From: Enoplolaimus lenunculus
Lineage: Eukaryota > Nematoda > Enoplea > Enoplida > Thoracostomopsidae
Assembly: GCA_030248215.1 (NCBI GenBank)
Contig: JASANG010002293.1
Location: 40,447-104,446, forward strand
Length of the DNA: 64,000 nucleotides
Reading direction: 5' to 3'
Shown: in pieces, positions 33,501-45,719 of the stretch
How the letters are laid out: each line of letters opens with the position of its first letter
How positions within the stretch are numbered: the first letter of the stretch is position 1
The notes under the pieces: generated by a model
What the model saw: only the letters and a program-made list of their open reading frames with translations
The model's database searches: none
What the model was told of the DNA's origin: nothing
Position numbers and translations under genes: made by a program

Positions 33501-36500
33501 CTGCAAAACATAACACAACCACTACAACCATTTGTATCCGGTTATACCCTGGTGTAGCACATATTAACAGTCGGTAATAGGTTTAAAACTGTGAAACTTG
33601 TGAATAGTACGCTTACAAATTTGATAATGCTCTTGCATATCAGCCGTATACCCGGTTAATGTGCGTAACTTCATATCTGCAGCTGTGACAGCTCGGGTGA
33701 TAGATGCTACACACAGTTGAGAATATGGTAATTGATCATAAAAGTACACTGTTCCCAAAAACTTGTTAAGGGAGTTGATGTCAATGTGAATGCACATGAA
33801 CTAATTGAAGGATGCTAGTTTCCGTTACAATATATATATGGAATATCTTAGCTAGCACAATATATATTTTGTTTGTACCCCCCTGAAATAAGAAGGTGTA
33901 GATCGAAACCGCAATGCGTGTTGAATACATTCCTTTTTGTACACAGAATATACCCAGTTGTCTACTCTTATGCAGTGGACATTATATACTCTTCGTTAAA
34001 CTTACGGGTAGCCTTCGAAGTCGTAAACACTACAGGTTCCGTTTCTTGCGATCGTCCAGCTTTGTTCTCTGCGATAAACCGAGCCGTGTAACGAGTTTCT
34101 GGATCGAGTAGACGTACTTTGACCGGTTGATTGAATTCTGATAATTAAAGTCAACTCACAAAATTGATTTTACATCACTTAATGTTATCTCAGAAAGAAA
34201 AGTGGGTAATGTGTATTGTATTGAAAGTGAACAGCAATTTGTATGTGAAAATCAAGTTGCGCAAAGCATAGAGCTTCAAAATACTGCCGCATTTAAAAAT
34301 ATAAATTTTAGGCATTACAATAATTCCCTTACTGATCATAGGCGACAGTGAATTTACCGTAACTTTGCATTGAAACAACGTAAACTTGACGCACACCAGC
34401 CGGTTTTAAAATATTGTTTGTTTGCTTTCATGCATTTCTTGTAAGTTTGGAAAGCGAATATACCCAATTCAAGCGCACACTCAACAATACGAGTAAATTC
34501 GGCCGAAAAGAGTTTATATTCGGTGCTAAAGTCAAAAACGCATCCAGTTCTACTCTAAACACAGCATTGTCCAATATTTCCATTGAACGCAACTAAAAAA
34601 TCTTACCCCATTCATCGAACTGAGTTTGTGCCAAAGACCAGTCCACATCGTCCGCGCTTTGACCTTCAGGCAATGTCGCGTATTGAATGTTAATGCGAGT
34701 TGGAACTGTTGCTGTCTCTGGCGTTGTAGATGCCCAAGTCTCGAGTCTAACAAGGGCGTACGTGGATAACACTTTAGTCACTTCTGGCGTTGTATCGAGA
34801 TTAAGTGGTGCTTCTAACAACAAAAAAATAAGCAGGGATTGTTTTTCAAAATTTCGTGAGTGCCAAAAATTGGGCGAAAATTTCGTGAAGTATGCGAAGC
34901 ATAAAAATTTGCGAAAAAAGCTATGTTTTTGTTTAATGGTCAATGAGCTAATACAGCTCAAACCAATACGTTCAAAGTTAGCGCACACCATAAAACAGGC
35001 TACTTGAGTAGGTGAACCCAGAGGTGGAAGGGGGCGGACTGTGGCCGTCCCGTGCGGAATTTTTAGCTGTTCCGCGAGCCCCATGAGAAAAGTAACCCAT
35101 GTACCCATTGAAAATGTTAGTTTATTGAAATAATTAACAGCATTTTAGCGATTTTTAAATTGATTTCTATATTTTTATGCAATCATTCTACCTTCTCGCG
35201 ACTTTTATCTAGTATAGTTTCAAAATGTATTAGCAAGCGATCGACCAGAAAAAATTTAAAATGAGAATCTGCCAAAAAATTAAAGTTTAATTTTGAGGTA
35301 GTTTCAAAACCGAGAGAAATTCCTCTTCCCACTCTTGTTCCTTATTTGGCAGCCAGCTCTATGGTGCGGCCAAATCGGCCCCGCTCCATGGGTCCTCACG
35401 CCCAATTTTCATATCAGGGCAAACTTTCAGTCCGTTTCTCGCTGGTTGGGATATCAACGCAACAGCAACAAAATGATTTTACGAACAACAATAAAAACAG
35501 TATTGAACAGAATTTAAAGCAGTGGCCAAATTAGGTAAAGTCTGGCCTAGGTACTCCTCCACAGAGTATTTTTTCAAAATCCAACATGAGTCCAGCCTGA
35601 GTCCAGGCTAATTGTTTTGAGTCCGGTTCCAAGGCCTACACGTCCGTGCAATTTTTATTATCCTTAACGCAAGGTGGCAACAAAGGTTCGCATTCGGATT
35701 CGGCAAATTTGCAATGGATTCGGTTCAACCCTGCCTTAGCGTATATATGCTACGCTCCTATAATCGTTGTATTTTTTGGTTATTTCGAGTTGGCTGCGTT
35801 TTTTACGAGCGAAAATTTTATGTTAGCCTACTGAGTCCACAGTGCGTTCAGCTGAGTTTATTGCGTCCCGTTGAGAACATTGTGTATCCAAACCCAATCG
35901 TTGAATAAAAAACCTTGCTCCTCTACAATTCGCTATTTTAAACTACTTTCATTGACTTAAGTATTTATTTAACTTATGTACGCTATTGGAAACGAAAAAT
36001 CACTGTTAAGCCATGGATTAACCAAATAGTTAATATTTAAGTAAGATTTCAGAAACACAGCCACAATCATTCCACGAAAATTTTTCGTGCGCATTGCGAA
36101 CTTACCAACTTTATAAACCCGAAGTTGTTGTTCTACTTCATCAGTTTGTACTGTTCCGTGTTGATTACGTGCACGGCACCCATACAGCGCAAAATCAGAC
36201 TGTTTTAAGTTACTGATCTGTTGTAACAAAAAACATTAGTTCTTGTATACAACACATAAACAGTGCGTTGGTCAAGTGGTATCGTGGATATTATACCGAA
36301 TAGGCGTTGGAGTAAACAAATTTGCAAAGGCATGTGTAGTTTTATTCATCTCCGAAGGAATCAAACTTGGATGTAGAAGCAAAAAACATATGATACGTAT
36401 TTAAAGGTAGGACATCAACGTTAATGATTTCTACTCAATCACAGTAAAAATTTTGCCGCACGCCGCTGTAAAAAACCATATACTTGTTATTTTTGTGAAC

Positions 36501-39500
36501 CTTCCCAAACCAGAATGCTGGCTACAATTCATTGCCTATACTTTTTGCACTTAGCAGGTATCTAGACTTCTATCGTAGGAGTAATCGGCCAAAATTTTGG
36601 TACCGACACAGTCATAAAATTAACTAACCTTCAAGCTAACGATACCATTTTCTCCAGTACTGACGCTCATCCTATCATTTGGCTTGATTTTTGCATTCTG
36701 TTCAGTGTAAAATTCAACCGTTGCTTGTGGCACTGCAGACACCTCACAGTTCAGCGTTATGCTTCCACCAATGACTTCCCGATTATCATCGTTCTCGGCA
36801 GAAATAGAAATGTTCCTTGGTGCATCTATACAAATAAAATTCTTCTCTTGAGGGCCCGTTGATTCGACATATGATGTGAAATACACGGCTTGCACGCACA
36901 AGGATTTTACTATCAGCGCGGTTTTTAATAAACATTTCTGTCGCTTCTAACAATATCCACGGCGAAATATTCCGCTTTTGCTCATAAATGATAGTTTCAT
37001 GAGCTGTACAGAATTTTCAGCAATAAATATTCTGGTACGTTGAATTCGAAGATTTTAAGGAGGCGGGGTTGTCCGGTCGCTTTCTGCTGCTACAGAAGTG
37101 CTGTGCACGAGTATAACACGGGGTATAGCCAAACAGACATGAAAAAGAATTGTGCAGTAAAACACAAACTTACATTCAACAATAACTTTAACATTTGAAG
37201 TTGTTTCGCCAGCAACATTTTTTCCCTTGCATTTGTACAGCCCAGCGTCATTCTCCACAACATTCTTGACATGTAAAACTGCCACACCACCTTTGCTGTC
37301 AACATTTTCCAAAAGGTAAAATTTGCGATCTGCACCAGCCTCGTCCTAAAACGCTTTAATAAATCATTTTTAAGAATTATTTTTCAAATTTGCACCAGTT
37401 TATTATAACGAAAAGACATATTCAGTGAAGTCAAACTACTACTCAACGTATTGGATAGGGTGGTTTTGCACCGAATCATACACAATTGGTTCGGATATTA
37501 GTTCAATACCGCATTGCAACCATTAATCAGGTAAACCTAATTTGAGTCCAACACATGATTAACAATCAAGTGCGTATCATATTTTGCTCGGAGGGAATTT
37601 ACCAAGTTTTTCAGCTGTTGCCACCCTCACTAAATTTCAAAACTCACCAAATTAGGTTTAGACATCAATTCTGTGTCAGATTGCAGCCAAAATGTTGAAA
37701 CGTCATCGCCAGAATAAGAACACTTGACAGTAAGGTCTGATCCAACAACAACGGCAGCTTCGTCGGCAAGTGTTATGACAGGTTTCACTAAAATTACTTT
37801 TTCGCAATAAGTTTAGTGTAAAACAAAAATTTGTAGTGTTAGTACCGATAACTTCAAAACGTTCCACCCAAGAAAAAACAACAACGTACGCACACCTCAG
37901 AAAAACTAATCTTTCAAAATCTGTCCCGGTAAATCTTGGATACAGTTAGGGTTGCGCTATACTCGACATTCGGCAAAAATGCGTCACCCGTACGGTTTGT
38001 TCGTCACCGTTTGTACCATGCATTATCGTTCGTGAGTTATTTGCATACGATACCGCACGGTGACGTACGCCGCTGTATGGATGACGGACAGCGCCGGACG
38101 TCAAAAAAAATTACAGCACAACCCTTATTCTCAGCTTCGTTTTGAATCTCTGTAACGTTGCAAATTGAGACATAATCAAAAGACTACATTAAAAACAGAT
38201 TTTCAATCAATATTATTGAAAATAGCCTTTCGTATAATTACTTATTAAAAATAGCTTTTCGAGTAATTACTTATTAAAAATAGCTTTTCCAGTAATTACT
38301 TATTAAAAATAGCTTTTCAAGTACTTACTTATTAAAAATAGCTTTTTAAGTAATTACTTATTAAAAATAGATTTTCAAGTAACTACTAAATAAAAATAGC
38401 TTTTCATGTAATTACTTATTAAAAATAGCTTTTCCAGTGATATAGCTTGTCCAGTAAACTTTTCTAGTATACAATTATTAAAAATTAGTTTCTCGAGTAT
38501 ATAATTATTAAAAAACAGCTTTTCGAGTAATTATTAAAAATGGCTTTTCGAGTAATGAATGAAAAACGCTCTCCGAGTGAAAAGCGGATATTAAATTACA
38601 CATTAGTCTTGAAAACAACCAGTTATTTAGTTACAAAGCGGAACTAGACTAAAATCACGTTGTACTAACTGATCACTGTGAGAGACGTTGACCGTGTAAC
38701 ACTATTAACTTCATTTTTCGCTTCACATGCGTAATTGCCGGCGTCTGGATTTGATTTCAACGCACTAATCTTAAGCGTAGCATCGTCAGCATTAATGTCG
38801 TATTTCCCTGGTTTTGCTTGGATTCGTTTTCCCGATGAATCAGAACCCTGAATAATTAATAGTACAATTAAGTTAAATGACAAGATAGATAACATTGTTC
38901 AGTAGGAAACAGACGTATTAAGTCTAAACAATATCCACATAAAATTGAAGTCAAGCAACTCCAAATTTGCATAAAAAATGTACATCCAAAAACTAGCTAT
39001 GTGTCGATTAATTAGAATCGGTATCGGCTTTTTTGTGAGTATCGGTATCCGCACTGCAATAATGAAGGTACTTGTGTATATCAGTGTGCTTGTTATGGAA
39101 ACCGTGATGCTTCTTGAGCTGGTATTTGAAAAAATAATTAAAGTGAACCGATTTCATAAAATTGCAACCGATTATGGTTGTTAGGGTTTATATCTGCGCG
39201 TTTATAATGATGTAATCCGGTATTCCTAACGGTTCTTTATGCATCATGTGTACAAAATCTTAGTATAGGCTTCGGTATGGGCAATATTTGAAATAAGAAT
39301 CAGCATTGGTAACAATTTTGATATCAGCACATCACCACCAAAACCTACATGTATACAAAGCTTGATCATTAACATCGATTTTTGAAACTCTGTTTGAACT
39401 AATAACAAATTTCAACATTATGTATTCTGTTTGTACTAATGAACAAAGAAACGGGTCAAAGTTTTTAAAAATATAAGGAATCTGCAAACAGGACACCAAA

Positions 39501-42500
39501 AATACAGGGAGAATTGAGCCAGATAATCACTACACGCAAATTTAGCATTACTTCCTATAATTTGTTACGAAATGTATTCCAACAGCGGATTTAGCATTAA
39601 CTCTGTTTCTCCACATATCAATCTTGACATTTCCAACAAAAATCAGAGTGAAATATATATTGTGATTTTGGACATACATAACGTTTTAATCCAGATCTAC
39701 TTTATACTATTCAAAGATAAATATCTGGCAAATGTAGACTTCCGGACCCGGATGTCTATTATTCTGCCGGAACCGGATATCCTGCTGTAGCCTGATCTAC
39801 ACTTACTATAAACCAAGATATTACAGGTGTTGGAACGCCGGTAGCACTGCACGAAAACGTGACAACTCCGTCTTCGTATCCGGTCGGATTTTGAGGCTCA
39901 ATCCCAGTTGGGCTGATAAACTCAGGTTCAGCTGAAACAACATTTCATTAAAATACTGCACGGTTCTGTTAATATTCCAAAAATACATCCATCAACGTAG
40001 TGATGTGATATTAAAACACCAAATACAGTAACAAACTAAACGCTGCCGATGTGAAAGCATACTAAATACAAAATATCGAGTTATTAAAGCTTGCATTCTA
40101 CCGAATTTATATAGGCAAATTGCCACAGCTACACTAGTAAAATTGTGCTTACTGTATCCTATGACTAGAATTTCGAGATCATTCAAGTGATTGTCGTTGA
40201 ATGCTGAACATCGGTAAGTCCCGTCATCATCCGATTTTGAGAATCTGTCTATCGCCAACACCTGACCTTTCTTTTCTTCTTGGATACGACCATTTACTGC
40301 AAATCCACAATTATAATTTTGTTTTGCTAAAATCCTAATTACACATTATTTTACATTAGGCAAGTTTCGTCCCAGAATAGAAACGTGTTCGTCCAGTATA
40401 AACCGTCATTTTGACGAAACAGAATACATTATGCCGAAATATCCATTGGCCAGGGTTCGACCGGATATTAATTTACCACGTATCGGAACCGGATAAGGAT
40501 ATCGGCTTTTCTCGAATATTAAATAGGAACGGGATATCCGGTCGCATCAGACATTGACAAAAGTTGGCACCAGTCCCGGGACAAATCAAAAGAATAACAC
40601 AATATAGCATAGCATAAGTTCAGTACGGACACAAACGCTTCGTGTTGCAGCAAGAAAGAGCAGCGTAATACTAACGTCACAATTATCACCCAGCCCCGCA
40701 AAAGAAGTTATTGCTAATGCAGGGTCCAAAACATATCAAGACAGAATAACGGAAATCCCAATCAGGGATCCATCAGATATTAATTTTACCGGATACCGGA
40801 TAGTGAATTGTGTACCGGAACCGGATGTTAACCGGATACAGGATCTAAATTCGTATACTGTTGGAAGTTATTTTGACGCCCAAAAAACAGTTTTATAATA
40901 TTTGGGACCACAACCACAAATATCCGGTATCCAATAGGTTTATACCGCAGGGTGGCACCGAATCCGCGATTTGACCGAATCCAAATCCAGTGCTAATTTA
41001 CCGAATCCAAAACCGAACCCGAAACCGAATCCTGCTTGTTGCAAATTTCAGATATATCTATAATTTGCTTCAGAATATCAACGCAATGCCAGCCGTATAA
41101 TTTTTTATAACGTTAATATATTTCGTCCCGACGTCAGTTACCTCAAATTTTTGCCGAATCCGAACCTTTGTTGCCACCCTGTTATCCCGGATACCGGAAC
41201 CGTATACAGATGCCGGATATTAAACCGGAACCGGATATCCGGTCGATCCCTGATCCCAGCATACAATTACTTTAATATCTTTGGAAGTTTGAAAGTACTT
41301 ATATTTACCATTTCAAACAAAATTTGCAGCCAAATGTTGTATTTTCGGCAAAAAATGTACATAAAGTTATGTTATACTTTTCATTTCAGCAATATCCAGC
41401 AATGTAGAATACCGAAGTCGGATGTCGATTTTAAGCAGGAATAGAATGTCCGGTTGAACTATAGAGATGCGCCGCGGCCTGGCCCAATCCTTCATTTACT
41501 CACATGAAAGAATCCAATTACTCTCGGTTCTCGTTTGAAAAATATATATAGAAATCATCAGAAATTACTGTACACAGTATTTTTTCTCACGGTTCCTGTA
41601 AGTACTACACAATATATCTTGTCACCATATGCGCATTACGTATAATCGCAGCTCATGTACATAGTTATTTTACATGTTCTAATTTGACCCTAGTTGATAC
41701 CGGCCCCGGGGCCTTGGTCCTTGGGTAAGGCCAAGATAAAAAGCTCGGACCAGGGGCAACTCTAATATATGTGTGCAGAATCATACATTTAATTGGTACG
41801 TTATCTTTACTCCACGACGTGCGCTTCAGTTCACTTTCCGGCTTCACATAACACAATATGCGCGCCGTTTTGCCTTCTACTGGATGTTGCTCGGTTTGCG
41901 GATTATCAAATTTTACCAGGGCTTAAAATAAAATAGAAAAATGTATATAATCAGGCTGCAATATAATGTTCGTGTATTTTCTAGAAATCAAATCTATCAA
42001 ATCTAAATCATCATGTTCCACTTCAGGGTCAATGGTGTAGCCAACGGGGTGTAAGGTTCAAACTTCCACTTTGTGATTTAGACCTTCTTCAAAATCTTTT
42101 ATAGAACGTCACCATTTTTATAAAACCCTGGCTACACCACTGTTCAAAGCTAAATAGATATTATCGACGAACCACATAAAAGATTTTTCTACAATTTGGT
42201 AAATTTATAATAAAATAATTTACGTCTGAACACGACCACAATATCATCAACGGCTTCTATACCGCTTGGGGCAGTGACTCGGCATCGATAAGTCGCATCG
42301 TCGTCTGGTTTTATGGCACCATTAAATTGCAGAAAACCTTTGTTATCGTATCGTACGCTAAATAGAATGCAGACAGCATAACACACAACTGAACCAGGAT
42401 CAGACCGGAATTTAAATTCCGTAGGAAAATTCGAAGCATTAAATAGTTAGCAACAAAACAGCAAATAAAACGAAAAATTTCTGTTGTAAACACCTACCTT

Positions 42501-43803
42501 GCTATGAATCGAAATTCTAACTGAAATCAGGGTTCCATTTACATTCTCAAAATCTGGTATATATTAGCTACTACTCAATTCCCACCTTACATATATACCG
42601 ATACCCGGAATTAATATAATTAATGTTTGAAAAATTAAAATTATAGTTCTTAGACACATTTCTTATTTTGGACCTAATCAAGAGAACGAGCATGCAACTA
42701 GTAAAATGTGACAAGTTCTCATAAATTGTTAAAATAGCAGTTTCTCTTTTGGTTCAAACAATTTTTAATTTTCGGTTTACACACTCACCGTCCAGTTTTT
42801 GGCATTCTTGTTTCCGATCCACCCGGAGAAAGTTTAAACCAAGTGTAGCTTGCATCGTCTACCTTTACTCCATCCACTGAGAGCCTACAGAGAATAACAT
42901 GAATTCCCGCTTCAGATTCTGTTGTTATCTTGGGCGGTGTGAAAAGTATTTGAGGGGATGATGCGCCAAATGATTCTTGAGCTGAAAAGAAATATTCAGA
43001 TAAACATTAGCACTGGACGGAAAACTCCTGCTTAAATAATTCAGACAAAGAAATGAGAATGTTGGATGTATACAAACGCACATGCCAAATTAAGTACGGA
43101 TCTTACAACTGCATCTGCATTTACTTTCGCAGATATTTGCGCTAAAGATTGCACTTGAAACTTGCCATTGCTCACAGAAATATACTCACCCACAGAAGCT
43201 AGCTGCTCTGGGCCGAGGGGGCTCCATATTTTGTAGAGGATTAATGTAGCATGTCTTTAGCTGCAAATCGGTTTACAGGCTGCGAGCCGTGGACTAATTA
43301 TCGTGCTCATGCATTTTTTCACCGCTTTTTCCACCACCTCAGACCAAAGCGGCTTTAATAGTTGAAAATTTGTTTGCATATTTTTAAAACTTTATATAAC
43401 AAAACGTATAGACTGTGTTCTAGTTTGCTCAGCATACGAATGGGTTGAATAACAATAAAAACATTTTTTGCTTAAGCATTAAAACGTGTTCATTCATGAC
43501 AAACAAATTTAAAAGCTTGGCAGCCAAAGTTTTAAAATATTTGCATCTGCAAACATCCGTAATATCCTACATAAAAAGCTACTGCGTGCATCCTTGTAAC
43601 TTAAAACATTTATTAATGGACGTTCGGCATTCGTGTGGAATATATATCTAAATTCAACTAACCAATGATCTAACTAAACCTTTCCAAAAGTGACAAATCT
43701 TACCTAAATTCTGCCATGCGCAAATGAACAAAATATTTCGGCATAGAAAGGCTCGTAACAAAATCACTAATCCATATCCAAAATGGGAAAATGCACATTT
43801 CAT
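30596..43803 (-). CDS. NCAM: NCAM-like neural cell adhesion receptor, 17 coding exons, 930 residues
   Basis: Cell-surface adhesion protein of the NCAM/fasciclin-2 group. Exons in order: 43803-43704, 42981-42789, 42357-42224, 41921-41787, 40296-40153, 39931-39807, 38847-38670, 37787-37648, 37345-37174, 36825-36629, 36217-36106, 34813-34607, 34137-34006, 33473-33316, 32507-32252, 31571-31316, 30749-30596. All introns are GT-AG and phase is kept throughout, giving 2793 coding bases. Exon 1 begins MKCAFSHFGYGLVILL, a signal peptide. Five Ig domains follow (about residues 45-135, 143-235, 237-336, 337-440, 442-545), each with paired cysteines and motifs such as DDATYRC, DDGTYRC, DAGNYAC, DAGLYKC and FALYGC. 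Two fibronectin III domains lie at about 546-655 and 657-793 (YRVQLRARNAIGYSEPS). The helix is near 805-828, then INQCGLLMFIAVHVCG, very close to vertebrate NCAM. The tail of about 90 residues ends EQTPMIK. Length is near the 848 of NCAM-140. Introns carry many MITEs. Confidence 0.9.
35670..35733 (+). mobile_element. 64-bp miniature CAGGGTGGCAAC element with TSD, NCAM intron 11
   Basis: Left end CAAGGTGGCAACAAAGGTTC; right end GGATTCGGTTCAACCCTG. The flanks CCTTAACG and CCTTAGCG match at seven of eight bases. Both ends and the duplication survive although nearly the entire interior is missing, compared with about 350 bp in sister copies. Confidence 0.75.
35940..36063 (+). mobile_element. Right half of a TGGTTGGGTTTC-family element, NCAM intron 11
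   Basis: The phrases GACTTAAGTATTTATTTAAC and TTTAAGTAAGATTTCAGAAAC match the right half of the 19234-19576 element. The left terminus is absent. Confidence 0.45.
37940..38112 (+). mobile_element. AGGGTTGCGCTATAC repeat with internal hairpin, NCAM intron 7
   Basis: It starts AGGGTTGCGCTATACTCG and contains GATACCGCACGGTGACGTAC. The same arrangement occurs at 52050-52160 in a CHERP intron, so this is a dispersed element. The interior is an imperfect palindrome. Exact ends and target duplication are not certain. Confidence 0.55.
38215..38560. repeat. 29-bp tandem repeat, about 12 copies, NCAM intron 7
   Basis: The unit is AATAGCTTTTCGAGTAATTA then CTTATTAAA, seen at 38250, 38279 and 38308 with exact 29-bp spacing and degenerating toward 38560. 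It ends about 110 bp from the donor of exon 7. Confidence 0.9.
40451..40550 (+). mobile_element. CAGGGATCGACCGGATAT-family MITE, 100 bp, NCAM intron 4
   Basis: Left end CAGGGTTCGACCGGATATTA; right end GGGATATCCGGTCGCATCAG. The flanks CCATTGGC and ACATTGAC match at six of eight bases. It belongs to the same family as 4986-5629 and 40763-41252. Confidence 0.65.
40763..41252 (+). mobile_element. CAGGGATCGACCGGATAT-family MITE, interrupted, NCAM intron 4
   Basis: Left end CAGGGATCCATCAGATATTA; right end GGATATCCGGTCGATCCCTG. The flanks ATCCCAAT and ATCCCAGC match at six of eight bases. Another family inserted inside it at 40948-41181. Confidence 0.75.
40948..41181 (-). mobile_element. CAGGGTGGCAACAAAGG-family MITE nested in the 40763 element
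   Basis: Left end CAGGGTGGCACCGAATCCGC; right end AACCTTTGTTGCCACCCTG. The flanks TTATACCG and TTATCCCG match at seven of eight bases, so the boundaries are firm. The ATATATTTCGTCCCGACGTC interior is shared with 24150-24519. Confidence 0.85.
42030..42142 (+). mobile_element. GTGTAGCCA-family MITE, NCAM intron 3
   Basis: Left end CAATGGTGTAGCCAACGGGG; right end AAACCCTGGCTACACCACTG. The flanks TTCAGGGT and TTCAAAGC share five of eight bases. It is related by its GTAGCCA core to the copies at 20.9-23.5 kb. Confidence 0.65.
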
Positions 43804-44174
43804 TGCGATTGTACAAAAGAGCAACTACTAGCCGGAGACAGCGTATATAGCAGGTCTCAATAACTATATCGAAGACGTTTAACTACATCTGCCTGTAACC
43901 ATGCAAATTAATGGTGTGAAACAGGTTGCGGACTGCGGAGAGCGGAGCGAGTTTAAAAAGCTTCCTAGTGATACATACGTTTTGCGCTTAGCTGCATGTT
44001 GGGCCGCTATTTATTTCACACGCCGCTGCATATCAGTGCGTTTGATCAGTAAACGCATACTATTCGCGTTCATAGCGATGCTATTTAGTACTCCTATAAG
44101 TTCTTCAAGCATCGTGTATTAAAATTTGAATCGAAATCGGCAAAATTTGATAATTAGAAACAGCATCAGTATAG
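43804..44174. other. NCAM upstream region, presumed promoter and 5' UTR
   Basis: This lies immediately before the NCAM start codon on the minus strand. No upstream non-coding exon, TATA box or other element could be fixed with confidence. Confidence 0.35.
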
Positions 44175-44182
44175 CTGCCTGC

Positions 44183-44579
44183 CATGGTGCAACCGGAATT
44201 CCGGTTCCGGTTCCGGCATTTTTTCACCTTCCGGTTCCGGTTCCGGTAAATTTTTACCGGATTTAAAAATTCCGGTATTATAATTTGGTCGTTTTCTTAA
44301 CTTTGCTAATTTTTAAGAATCTGTTTTGAAAGCCACTTGTACTCCAAATATAAGCCAATGATGGTGGATTTCACTTCAGTCGACGACGAAAATCTAAAAT
44401 ACAACAAATAAAATAAATACCTATGTTCGACTAAGGTCATTTCACAAATAATAGAGCAAAAAATAAGAATAAAATAAAATTTTTGGTGAAATGCATTTTT
44501 CACTTTCCGGTTCCGTTTCCGGTTCCGGTAAAATTTTCAAATTCCGGTTCCGGTAAATTGTAATTCCGGTTGCACCCTG
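44183..44579 (+). mobile_element. CAGGGTGCAACCGGAATT-family MITE with perfect 8-bp TSD
   Basis: Left end CATGGTGCAACCGGAATTCC; right end TAATTCCGGTTGCACCCTG. The target duplication CTGCCTGC is exact at 44175-44182 and 44580-44587. TTCCGGTTCCGG repeats lie at both ends and the interior is AT-rich. This copy defines the family ends and shows the 8-bp duplication of hAT-type insertion. It sits in the spacer between the two host genes. Confidence 0.9.
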
Positions 44580-44587
44580 CTGCCTGC

Positions 44588-45299
44588 AGTTATTCAGCGC
44601 CCCTTTATAATAGAGTTTTTCAGAAAAAATTCATCTACATATGTTTAGCGCCAAATATATATTCTCCTAAAATATTTAAAAAGGCGCTCGTCCTGAACCC
44701 CTCAACAGTTTATAGTCAGCGAACGCAGCGAGCGAGGTACGACATTGAAAAAATACTTGCTGTATTGTGTTATAACTCAGCATTGTAACTTCGTGTTATT
44801 GTATTCAGGCCGTGCCTACGGTTTATCCGGTCCACCCCGCAAAATAAATTCCAAGCCCTGTACTGCTGGCGAATCAAGAACTTTTTGCTCAGAGGTTTTG
44901 ACGCTGCCAACCCCTCCCCCCGAGATGCATCCCAACCGCAGGAAAATCTTCCTGTATTGAAATGTTGCCACGACAGCACCAGAAGTTGAAAAAATTTCGC
45001 GAGCGAGCAGGCAGACACACTATATATTTTAGTCAGTTTGGCACTTGTCGTTGAATCCAGCACGCTGCAACTGGATCGCAAAAAATACGGGAACATGATG
45101 GCAAAAGACATGTATAATGTTGAGGCATTGTAAACATAAAAACAGGAAAAACTCAGCAGCTGATTGTCAGGATTAAAAACCGTCGTACCGTATCCCACCC
45201 AACTTATAACAAGAATCGACTGTGTTGAAATGGCAAATGTAGACATTTTAACCATGCTTAAAATGTTGTGTTCGAGCAAGGTAAGCAAAAGTTAATTTA
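44588..45299. other. Spacer between NCAM and CHERP, no gene seen
   Basis: No gene is supported. The minus-strand open frame at 44770-45288 is 172 codons but has no recognisable domain and an unconvincing composition. A small transcript cannot be excluded. Confidence 0.4.
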
Positions 45300-45660
45300 G
45301 CCGATTCTATTATGTACCTGCGTGTAAGCATGTGAGACATGCTTGTCCTGGTGAATATGCAATATATATGCAATGCACACTGTGCACATGCTTGTCCTGG
45401 TGCATATGCAATAAATGCAATGCACATTGTGGTGTACGGTCGACACATATAGTCGACGAAATATGCAGTTGGAGAGGCGGGCTACGTGGCGTATCGGTAT
45501 CAACGTCTGCCTGACACGCCGAAGGTCGCTAGTACGAAACCACCCGTAACCCGCTTTTCCAGCTGCTTAGAAAAAGGTCTGATGTCCCTCAGTTCCAACC
45601 TAGACTGACGTGGGGGCTACGCCGTGAGCGCAATGGTAAACTGTCGCGCTATGAACACGG
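45300..45660 (+). repeat. SINE-containing composite repeat, first unit
   Basis: Repeated ATGCTTGTCCTGGTGCATATG phrases (two copies, 45337-45420) precede the leader TACGGTCGACACATATAGTC, a tRNA-like head (GTGGCGTATCGGTATCAACG, AGTACGAAACC) and the shared tail CTTTTCCAGCTGCTTAG then ACCTAGACTGAC. A second tRNA-like phrase (GTGAGCGCAATGGTAAACTG) follows at about 45615-45650. Confidence 0.55.
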
Positions 45661-45719
45661 TATCCAGTCAAAAATAGGATGGAGGGTCAACGGACGAGCG
45701 TGCTAAAAATTGGGACATG

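Noticed and set aside
33873-34111. Plus-strand open frames overlapping NCAM exon 13
   Set aside because: They are antisense shadows of the fibronectin III coding exon.
44770-45288. 172-codon minus-strand open frame in the NCAM-CHERP spacer
   Set aside because: There is no recognisable domain, no conserved motif and no splice continuation that keeps phase. It looks like a chance frame.
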